Source of the DNA: Rhizobiaceae bacterium
GTDB taxonomy: Bacteria > Pseudomonadota > Alphaproteobacteria > Rhizobiales > Rhizobiaceae
NCBI GenBank assembly: GCA_019635755.1
Contig: JAHBYW010000010.1
Span: 18,487 to 82,486 of the forward strand
Reading direction: 5' to 3'
Length of the DNA: 64,000 bases
Shown in pieces: positions 8,322-15,487 of this stretch (position 1 is the stretch's first letter; each line of letters starts with the position of its first letter). The translations under genes were made by a program, and so were the position numbers. The notes beneath the pieces are model-generated. The model saw only the letters and a program-made list of their open reading frames with translations, had not been told where the DNA came from and searched no databases.

Positions 8322-9614
8322 ATGGAATTCCGGTCCGTGAGAGCCTCTGGTCAGTCAGCCGTCTTCGGCAAGCGCAAAGAGCCGCACACCGTCATCATCG
8401 CCCGCGGCAACGACATCCGCCACTTCACCGTGCGCCCGTGGCTGGTCGCGCTGGCCGGATCGGCGTTCGCGGCGGTCGCGATCGGCTATCTGCTGGCGAC
8501 GTCCTATCTCGTGCTGCGCGACGACCTGATCGGCGCCGCGGCGGCACGGCAGGCGCGCATGCAGCAGGCCTACGAGGATCGCATCTCCGCGCTGCGCTCG
8601 CAGGTCGACCGCATCACCAGCCGCCAGCTGCTCGACCAGCAGCTGATGGAGGACAAGGTCACCGAACTGCTCGCCCGACAGACCCAGCTCACGCAGCGCC
8701 ATGGCCGCCTGGAGCCGGTGCTGGACCCGGCCGGCGACCTGCCGGCCGACGCGCCGATCCCGTCAGGCAAGCCTGACGTCCGCGCCAGCCTGGCAACGCA
8801 CGGCAATCCCTTCGACGCGCTTCTCGGACGAACCGCGGCGGTCAGCGACGACGACGGCGAAGCCTACGCGTTCTGGTCGACGCGCGAGGGCGTCATGCCC
8901 GAGCTTTCCGCCGCCGACAGCGCCGACAAGCTCTTCGTGGCGATCAATCAGTCGCTGCGCACCATCGAGTCCGAACAGATCGAACGGCTGAACACGCTGG
9001 CCGAGAGCGCATACGAAACCGCCGACGCCATCGCCGCCGCGCTGGAGACGGCGGGGCTGCCGATCGACGCCGAGTATTCAGAGCGCGACGTCGGCGGACC
9101 GCTGATCGCGGTCGACAACGCCGTCAATTTCGACACCAAGGTCAAGGAGCTCGACGACGCGCTCGACCACCTCGAAGCGCTGAAGAAGGAGGCTGTGAGC
9201 TTCCCTCTCGCCAATCCCGCGCCGGGCCGCACCGTCTCGTCGAAATTCGGCACGCGGAAAGACCCGCTTCTCGGCGCGCTGGCGCATCATTCCGGCATGG
9301 ATTTCCGCGCCCCGATGGGCGCTCCCATCCGCGCCACGGCGTCCGGAAGGGTCGTGAAGGCGGGCTGGAACGGGGGCTATGGACGCATGGTCGAGATCGA
9401 CCACGGCAACGGCTTCTCGACGCGGTACGCGCATATGAGCGCGATCAGCGTGAAGGAAGGCGAGGCCATCGCGCCCGGAGACGAGGTCGGCAAGGTCGGT
9501 TCGAGCGGCCGCTCGACCGGTCCCCACCTGCACTACGAGATCCGCAAGAACGGCGAAGCCGTCGACCCGATCCGCTTCATCAAGGCTGGCAGCAAGGTCG
9601 GCAAGTATCTCTGA
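8322..9614 (+). CDS. M23 family metallopeptidase, membrane-anchored
   Basis: A 430-residue envelope protein. A short cytoplasmic N terminus is followed by a membrane helix (about 41-65), a coiled-coil stretch rich in Gln, Leu and Arg, and a C-terminal LytM/M23 domain. Zinc ligands are visible as HxxxD (H323 and D327) and HxH (H402 and H404), so the domain is probably a catalytically active murein endopeptidase. The start is uncertain: ATG at 8322 is chosen, but ATG at 8292 is in frame and neither has a clear ribosome binding site. It sits downstream of a terminator and before repeat copy A. Confidence 0.92.
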   Translation: MEFRSVRASGQSAVFGKRKEPHTVIIARGNDIRHFTVRPWLVALAGSAFAAVAIGYLLATSYLVLRDDLIGAAAARQARMQQAYEDRISALRSQVDRITSRQLLDQQLMEDKVTELLARQTQLTQRHGRLEPVLDPAGDLPADAPIPSGKPDVRASLATHGNPFDALLGRTAAVSDDDGEAYAFWSTREGVMPELSAADSADKLFVAINQSLRTIESEQIERLNTLAESAYETADAIAAALETAGLPIDAEYSERDVGGPLIAVDNAVNFDTKVKELDDALDHLEALKKEAVSFPLANPAPGRTVSSKFGTRKDPLLGALAHHSGMDFRAPMGAPIRATASGRVVKAGWNGGYGRMVEIDHGNGFSTRYAHMSAISVKEGEAIAPGDEVGKVGSSGRSTGPHLHYEIRKNGEAVDPIRFIKAGSKVGKYL

Positions 9615-9728
9615 GCACCTTGCCGCGAGGTAGACACACCTCGCGGCGCAAGAATGCAGCTAGAACAACAAGATAGCCCGTGGTCACGTCCGAAAAGCCG
9701 CTACGCGCTTTTCAGGATCACGGTCTAG
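9615..9728. repeat. Structured intergenic repeat, copy A
   Basis: About 114 bases filling the gap between the M23 gene and prfB. It forms two stem-loops: GCCGCGAGGT with ACCTCGCGGC (9622-9647), and an outer stem near 9678-9723 enclosing GAAAAGC with GCTTTTC (9692-9713). It ends GGATCACGGTCTAG. The element at 18308-18420 aligns along its whole length, with paired substitutions in the stems. This is a rhizobial intergenic REP/MITE-like repeat. It may also act as a bidirectional transcript end between the convergent genes. Confidence 0.75.
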
Positions 9729-9732
9729 CTGG

Positions 9733-10864
9733 TCAGTCCAGGTCGGCGACAGGCTGGCCCGCGCCGCCCTCGATCCGCTGCGACAGCGACGCTTCCATGA
9801 ACTCGTCCAGGTCTCCGTCCAGCACGCCCGACGGGTTGGTGCTCTCGGTGCCGGTGCGCAGGTCCTTCACGAGCTGGTAGGGCTGGAGCACGTAGGAGCG
9901 TATCTGGTGGCCCCAGCCGATCTCGGTCTTGGCGGCCTCGGTGGCGTTGGCCTCGGCCTCGCGCTTCTTCAGCTCCTCTTCGTAGAGCCTGGAACGCAGC
10001 ATCTCCCACGCCTTGGCGCGGTTCTTGTGCTGTGAACGCTCCGCCTGGCAGGCCACCGCGATGCCGGTCGGGATGTGCGTGATGCGCACCGCCGAATCGG
10101 TCGTGTTGACGTGCTGCCCGCCCGCACCGGACGAGCGGTAGGTATCGATGCGGACTTCCGATTCCGGGATCACGATCTCGATCGAATCGTCCACCACGGG
10201 ATAGACCCAGACGCTCGAGAACGACGTGTGGCGCCGCGCGTTGCTGTCGTAGGGCGAGATGCGGACGAGACGATGCACGCCCGATTCCGTCTTCAGCCAG
10301 CCATAGGCATTGTGCCCCTTGATGAGCACCGTCGCCGACTTGATGCCGGCCTCCTCGCCGTCATGGACCTCGAGGACCTCAACCTTGAAGCGACGGCGCT
10401 CGGCCCAGCGCGTGTACATGCGCAGCAGCATGTTCGCCCAGTCCTGGCTCTCGGTGCCGCCGGCGCCCGCGTGGATTTCGAGATAGGTGTCGTTTGAATC
10501 GGCCTCGCCCGACAGCAGAGTCTCGACCTGCCGCGCCTTGACCTCGCCCGACAGCGAGCGGATCGCGGCTTCCGCCTCGGCGACGATGGCCGCGTCGCCT
10601 TCTTCCTCGCCCAGCTCGATCAGGCCGATACTGTCTTCGAGCGCCTGTGTCATGCCCTTGACGCCGCGGATGCCGTCATCGAGGCCCTGCCGCTCGCGCA
10701 TCAGCTTCTGCGCTTCCTGCGGATCGTTCCAGAGGTTGGGATCCTCGGCGCGGGAGTTCAGGTAGTCCAGTCGCTTCAGCGCCTGGTCCCAGTCAAAGAT
10801 GCCTCCTCAGCAGGGTTATCGCCTGCCTGATTTCGTCGACAAGGTTCTCGGTTTCGGCGCGCAT
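9733..10864 (-). CDS. prfB: Peptide chain release factor 2, with programmed +1 frameshift
   Basis: RF2 of 376 residues, read in two frames. Translation starts at ATG 10864, runs 23 codons to CTT, meets an in-frame TGA (10795-10793), slips +1 on CTTTGAC and continues from GAC at 10794 to the stop at 9733. The peptidyl-tRNA hydrolysis motif GGQ is at about 248-250. The stop-codon recognition tripeptide reads SPY (about 203-205), where E. coli has SPF; I recall this form from other alphaproteobacteria. A gene call from the second frame alone (start 10701) would lose 54 residues. RF2 recognises UGA and UAA and so regulates its own synthesis at the internal UGA. Confidence 0.96.
10792..10807 (-). 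promoter_or_regulatory. prfB programmed frameshift signal
   Basis: On the minus strand the sequence is AGGAGGCATCTTTGAC. It contains an internal Shine-Dalgarno-like AGGAGG three bases before the slippery CTT, then TGA followed by C. This matches the E. coli RF2 site, AGGGGGTATCTTTGAC, in every functional part. Low RF2 leads to pausing at UGA and shifting into the productive frame. Confidence 0.95.
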
Positions 10865-10945
10865 CGGAAGCGCTGCTCCTTGTTGCTTGGGGGCGGAAGG
10901 TCCGGCCGGCCCATATAGGAAGGGCTCCGCCGGCTGTAAAGCGAA

Positions 10946-10971
10946 ATGGCCGGCGCCATGGCGCCGGCCAT
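10946..10971 (-). terminator. Probable terminator after mrcA
   Basis: A 26-bp perfect palindrome, with ATGGCCGGCGCC as its left part, lies 20 bases after the mrcA stop. On the minus strand it is followed by TTTCGCTTT, an interrupted T-tract. It is probably an intrinsic terminator of moderate strength for the PBP1A transcript. Confidence 0.6.
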
Positions 10972-10990
10972 CGGTGAACGGGCTTTGACT

Positions 10991-13435
10991 TCAGTACAGT
11001 CCGCCGGAGCCTTCGCTGATGGCCTTGTTAGCCTGCGGCGAGATGGCTTCGCCATATTCGCCCATGCCCTCCTCGCCCATGCCGATCACCCAGTAGGTGT
11101 CGGCCGGGCCGGTGCCGGGCTTGAAGGCTTCCATGATCGTGCCGGCCTCGCCCTCGGAGGCGCGCATGCCGGTCTTCCGGTTGATCGCGATCAGCTTCAT
11201 CCCCTCGGGAATGCGGAAGTCGACGATCGGCTGGTCCTTCAGCGCCTCGGCCATGAACTCCTTGAAGATCGGAGCCGCGAGGCCGCCACCGGTGATGCCC
11301 TTGCCCAGCGGCTGCGGCTTGTCGTAGCCGATGTACAGGCCCACCACGAGGTTCGGCGTGTAGCCGACGAACCAGGCGTCCTTCTCGTCGTTGGTCGTGC
11401 CGGTCTTGCCGGCAATCGGGCGCCCGAGCTCGGCCAGCGTCACGGCCGTGCCGCGCTGGATGACGCCTTCCATCATCGAGGTGATCTGGTAGGCCGTCAT
11501 CGGGTCGAGCACCTGCTCGGCATTGTCCACGAGTTCCGGCTCGGCCTGGTCGTCCCAGACCTTGGCGACGCAGCCCTCGCAGCCGCGCTCGTCGTGCTTG
11601 AACACGGTCTTGCCGTAGCGGTCCTGGATGCGGTCGATCAGCGACGGCTTGATCTGCCGCCCGCCATTGGCCATCACCGCGTAGGCCGAGACCATACGCA
11701 TCACCGTGGTCTCGCCCGAGCCCAGCGAGTTCGCCAGCACCGGAAGCATCTTGTCGTAGACGCCGAAGCGCTCGGCATATTCGGCGACCAGCTTCATGCC
11801 CATGTCGTTGGCGAGGCGGACCGTCATCAGGTTGCGCGACCGCTCGATGCCGGCGCGCAGCGTGGACGGACCGGCCGGCTTGCCGTCGTAGTTCTTCGGC
11901 GACCAGGTCGTATTGCCGATCTTGACGGTGATCGGCGCGTCGAGCACCACCGAGGCCGGCGTGTAGCCATTGTCCAGCGCCGCCGCGTAGACGAACGGCT
12001 TGAACGAGGAACCCGGCTGCCGCATGGCCTGCGTCGCGCGGTTGAACTCGGAATCCGAGAACGAGAAGCCGCCGACGATCGCCAGCACGCGGCCGGTGTG
12101 CGGGTCCATCGCCACCATGCCGCCGCTCACCTCCGGCAGCTGGCGCAGCGAATAGCTGGTCTCGGTGCCCTCGATCTTCTCGACGAACACCACGTCGCCG
12201 GCTTTAAGCACCTCCGCGGGCGACTTCGCCTTCAGCGACTTGCCGTCCTGCTTGTAGCGCATGGCCCAGCTCATGTCGTCTGCGGCCACCGACCCGGTGT
12301 CGCGGGTCGCGGACACCTCGCCCGACACTTCGCGGCCGGGCTGGATGCCGACGGACAGGCCCGAATCGGAGCTCGCCAGAACGACGGCCAGCTTCCACTC
12401 GGGAACGTCGGCCAGGCCCTTGACCTCGGCCAGCGCGGTGCCCCAGTCGCCGCTGATGTCGATGTTCGTCCGCGGCCCGCGATAGCCGCGCAGCCGGTCG
12501 AAGCGCTGCAGACCGTTCTGCATGGCCGTGCGAGCGATCAGCTGCAGGTGCGGATCGATCGTGCTGCGCACCGACAGCCCGCCCTCGTAGAGCGCGTCCT
12601 CGCCGTAGCGCGCGATGATCTCGCGGCGGACCTCCTCGGTGAAGTACTCGCCGGCGAACATGTAGGTGCCGTTGCGGCGCGGCTTGACGCCGAGGCCCTC
12701 GGCCTTGGCCTTCTCGCCTTCTTCGGCCGACACGTAGCCGTTCTCGACCATCTGGTCGATCACCCAGTTGCGGCGCTCGATCGCGCGCTCCGTGTACTTG
12801 AACGGGTGGTAGTTGGAGGGGCCCTTGGGCAGCGCCGCGAGATACGCTGTCTCGGCGATGGTCAGCTCGTTGACCGACTTGTCGAAGTAGGTGAGCGCGG
12901 CGCCCGCGATGCCGTAAGCGCCGAGGCCGAAGAAGATCTCGTTGAGGTAGAGCTCGAAGATCCTGTCCTTGGAATAGGCCTGCTCGATGCGGAAGGAGAG
13001 CAGCGCCTCCTTCACCTTGCGCTCATAGGTCTGGTCCTTGGTCAGCAGGAAGTTCTTCGCGACCTGCTGGGTGATCGTCGATGCGCCCTGCCGGCTTCCC
13101 GTCTGGACGTTGGCGACGATCGCGCGCGCCAGGCCCATCATGTCGATGCCGGGGTGGTTGTAGAAATTCTTGTCCTCGGCGGAGAGGAAGGCAGCCTTGA
13201 CGCGGTCCGGCACGGCCTGGATCGGCAGGTACAGCCGGCGCTCGCGGGCGAACTCGCCCATCAGCGCGCCGTCCGAGGCGTGCACGCGCGTCGTCACCGC
13301 CGGCTCGTAGCGGGCCAGCACCTGGTAGTCCGGCAGGTCCTTCGAGATGCTGCCGACATAGATGCCGACCACGGCGGCCGCGGCCAGCGCGAAGAACACG
13401 CCGATGCCGAAGAAATATCCGATGAGACGTATCAT
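10991..13435 (-). CDS. mrcA: Penicillin-binding protein 1A (bifunctional transglycosylase/transpeptidase)
   Basis: An 814-residue class A PBP. It has a cytoplasmic tip and membrane helix at about 6-28. The GT51 glycosyltransferase domain has its catalytic glutamate in SAEDKNFYNHPG (about E87). An OB-like insert follows, then the transpeptidase domain with SSFK (S476 and K479) and KTGT (677-680). It polymerises and cross-links peptidoglycan on the periplasmic face. The ATG at 13435 was chosen over an upstream in-frame ATG because a GGAGCGGG site precedes it and the membrane helix begins at once. It lies downstream of an amidase gene on the same strand, 214 bases away. Confidence 0.96.
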   Translation of the reverse strand: MIRLIGYFFGIGVFFALAAAAVVGIYVGSISKDLPDYQVLARYEPAVTTRVHASDGALMGEFARERRLYLPIQAVPDRVKAAFLSAEDKNFYNHPGIDMMGLARAIVANVQTGSRQGASTITQQVAKNFLLTKDQTYERKVKEALLSFRIEQAYSKDRIFELYLNEIFFGLGAYGIAGAALTYFDKSVNELTIAETAYLAALPKGPSNYHPFKYTERAIERRNWVIDQMVENGYVSAEEGEKAKAEGLGVKPRRNGTYMFAGEYFTEEVRREIIARYGEDALYEGGLSVRSTIDPHLQLIARTAMQNGLQRFDRLRGYRGPRTNIDISGDWGTALAEVKGLADVPEWKLAVVLASSDSGLSVGIQPGREVSGEVSATRDTGSVAADDMSWAMRYKQDGKSLKAKSPAEVLKAGDVVFVEKIEGTETSYSLRQLPEVSGGMVAMDPHTGRVLAIVGGFSFSDSEFNRATQAMRQPGSSFKPFVYAAALDNGYTPASVVLDAPITVKIGNTTWSPKNYDGKPAGPSTLRAGIERSRNLMTVRLANDMGMKLVAEYAERFGVYDKMLPVLANSLGSGETTVMRMVSAYAVMANGGRQIKPSLIDRIQDRYGKTVFKHDERGCEGCVAKVWDDQAEPELVDNAEQVLDPMTAYQITSMMEGVIQRGTAVTLAELGRPIAGKTGTTNDEKDAWFVGYTPNLVVGLYIGYDKPQPLGKGITGGGLAAPIFKEFMAEALKDQPIVDFRIPEGMKLIAINRKTGMRASEGEAGTIMEAFKPGTGPADTYWVIGMGEEGMGEYGEAISPQANKAISEGSGGLY

Positions 13436-13649
13436 TCCCGCTCCATTCCGAGGGAGGCGGTCCTGTGACGGATCAGCCAGCAAATGGCAACCCGACCGAA
13501 CCGGTCCGCCCGGTACAGGTGAACAGTTGTGCCGAGCTTGTGGGGAAAATACGGCAGCGCGGCGACGCGGGTTCCCGAATTCGGGACAAAGTGATGCAGT
13601 GTGGTCGAAGCGCAACGCTCCGGAGCGCGGAAAGCGAGCGCTCGCGCTC

Positions 13650-14885
13650 TCACCCGCCCTGCCCGCCCTTGGCCTCGGCGAACGCGGCGATGGCGTCGAT
13701 GATGCGGTCGGCCGCCTTGCCGCGCCATTCCTCGCTCTTCAGCTGCTCCTCGTCCTTGGCGTTGGAGAGGTAGCCGAGTTCGACCAGGACCGACGGCACG
13801 TCCGGCGCGCGGAGCACGCGGAAACCCGCCGAGCGGTGGGGATTGTTGATCAGCTCGACGCTGGTCGACAGCTTGCCCACGAGCGAACGCGCGAACTGCA
13901 CTGAGAAACTGTGCGTCTCGCGGCGGATCAGGTCGACGAGGATGTCGGCAACCTGCGGATTTTCCTCGCCGAGCTCGATGCCGGCGAGCTTGTCCGACTG
14001 GTTCTCGCGATGCGCGGTCTCGGCCGCCTCGGCGTCCGACGCCTTGTCGGAGACCGTATAGACGGTCGCGCCGCGCACGCCCTTGAGGCGAATCGTGTCG
14101 GCATGGATGGAGATGAACAGGTCGGCCTCGTGCTGGCGGGCGATGACCACGCGCTCGTCCAGGCTCAGGAACTCGTCCTTCTCGCGCGTCATGACCACGG
14201 CATATTCGCCGAGGTCGAGGAGCTTCTTCCTCAGCTCGAAGGCGAACGCCAGCGTGATCGACTTCTCGACCGTGCCGCCGGCGCTCTCGGCGCCGCCGTC
14301 GATGCCGCCGTGGCCCGGGTCGATGACAATGGTGAACTTGCGCCCCTCGCGGGTGTCGGCGGAGTGGCCGAGGCGGTCGCCCTTGCGCGCCGCAGGCGTC
14401 GAACCCGTCGTCTCCGTCTGGTCGGCCAGCAGCGCCTCGAACTTCCTCTCGGAGGCCGCGGCCAGGTCGACGACCAGCCGGTGGCCGAAGCCGCCATCGT
14501 TCTCAAGCACGTCGAGCTTCTCGACCTCGAACGGGCCGCTGGAGCTCAGAATCAGGCGGGACGCGCCCTCGCCCAGGCTGCCGAAGCGCACGTTGTCGAC
14601 CAGTCCGCGCGCTGCAAGTTCGGCCGGATCGACGAGGAACTCGGTGTCGGGAAGGTCGATGACGATCCGGTGCGGGCTGCGCAGCAGGAACCATTTGAGG
14701 TCGGGTTCCTTGTCGAACTGCAGCACGACGCGCGTGCGCACCGCGTCCCCTGCCATCTTGAAACCGGATGCTGTGAGGCCCGGCGCATCGGCCGCGAACG
14801 CCTGTGCGGCAAGCGCAAACGCCAGGACGGGGGCGGCAAGCGCCGCCCTCAACAGACCCCCGAATGGGCTGGACCTACCCGTCAT
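13650..14885 (-). CDS. N-acetylmuramoyl-L-alanine amidase (AmiC-like, AMIN plus Amidase_3)
   Basis: About 411 residues. A signal peptide ends around AQAFA-AD (about residue 31). An AMIN domain for septal or envelope targeting covers about 35-140, then a linker, then the zinc amidase domain from about 185. Zinc ligands are visible: H192 in DPGHGG, E207 in VEKSITLA and H261 in FISIHAD. It cleaves the MurNAc-L-Ala bond during daughter-cell separation and murein turnover. The start is ambiguous between ATG at 14885 and at 14906; both leave a usable signal peptide. It is followed by mrcA, so two murein enzymes are neighbours. Confidence 0.93.
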   Translation of the reverse strand: MTGRSSPFGGLLRAALAAPVLAFALAAQAFAADAPGLTASGFKMAGDAVRTRVVLQFDKEPDLKWFLLRSPHRIVIDLPDTEFLVDPAELAARGLVDNVRFGSLGEGASRLILSSSGPFEVEKLDVLENDGGFGHRLVVDLAAASERKFEALLADQTETTGSTPAARKGDRLGHSADTREGRKFTIVIDPGHGGIDGGAESAGGTVEKSITLAFAFELRKKLLDLGEYAVVMTREKDEFLSLDERVVIARQHEADLFISIHADTIRLKGVRGATVYTVSDKASDAEAAETAHRENQSDKLAGIELGEENPQVADILVDLIRRETHSFSVQFARSLVGKLSTSVELINNPHRSAGFRVLRAPDVPSVLVELGYLSNAKDEEQLKSEEWRGKAADRIIDAIAAFAEAKGGQGG

Positions 14886-14906
14886 GCTCGCGTCCGCGAC
14901 CCGCAT

Positions 14907-15487
14907 ACCCGCACGAAATGTATTAGCGACTGGTAGTGGCTTATAGTTAACCAACACTTTCCCGAAGCGCTGGCCGGTCCTTTTTGCCGGCATCGAAATC
15001 GGGGTTGCTATCGCATGCATCAAATCATAAAAGCGGCGTCGGGCCACTGCAATGCCCGGGACCGGTTACGGATGCCGTTTACCCCCTGAAAGGGAGTCGG
15101 CAATAACGACGGATCCAGCCGCGGATGGCGCGGCGGGCAGGTGTTCCCGAAGATTTCGGCAAGGCGTCCGGTGGCGCGGTACGGCTTGTTTCGAGGAAAC
15201 GGGCGGAATGCGAGTTCCGCACCGGCTCATTGTGAGCGAATTGGTCGGTCCGGCATCCCAAGCCGGGCCAGTTTGAAACGGTTCCGCAGAGGACATTGAT
15301 GCCTTCAGGCGCAACACTGGAAAAGCCGGCTTTACCCCGCGCCATGATGGCCGCGGGCGGCTCGACCAGCGCCGGCCGGGCACGTCCCGCGGACTCTGAC
15401 ACATCCGGCAGACCGGCGTCATGAGGATATTCGCGGGCGTCACTGTTCCGCTCCTCCCGCCCGTCCTGGCCGGGAGGAAACGATTAA
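14907..15487 (+). other. Intergenic region and long leader of rne
   Basis: About 580 bases between the divergent amidase and rne. The left third (14930-15060) is relatively AT-rich and contains GTTAACC and a TCAAATCATAAAA stretch, and so probably holds promoters for both genes. The right part is GC-rich with several small inverted repeats and no convincing coding frame. Long leaders are usual for RNase E genes, where they mediate feedback control by mRNA cleavage. I cannot place the transcription start. The last 36 bases hold an SD-masking hairpin, listed separately. Confidence 0.6.
15452..15478 (+). promoter_or_regulatory. Hairpin masking the rne Shine-Dalgarno sequence
   Basis: TCCTCCCG (15452-15459) pairs perfectly with CGGGAGGA (15471-15478) around an 11-base loop. 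The 3' arm contains the GGGAGG ribosome binding site, which is 10 bases before the rne ATG at 15488. In the folded leader the ribosome site is double-stranded. This suggests translational control of rne, possibly linked to RNase E autoregulation. Confidence 0.6.

Noticed and set aside
10946..13468. An 840-codon open frame opposite mrcA
   Set aside because: It is antisense to all conserved motifs of PBP1A, has low complexity and no family match.
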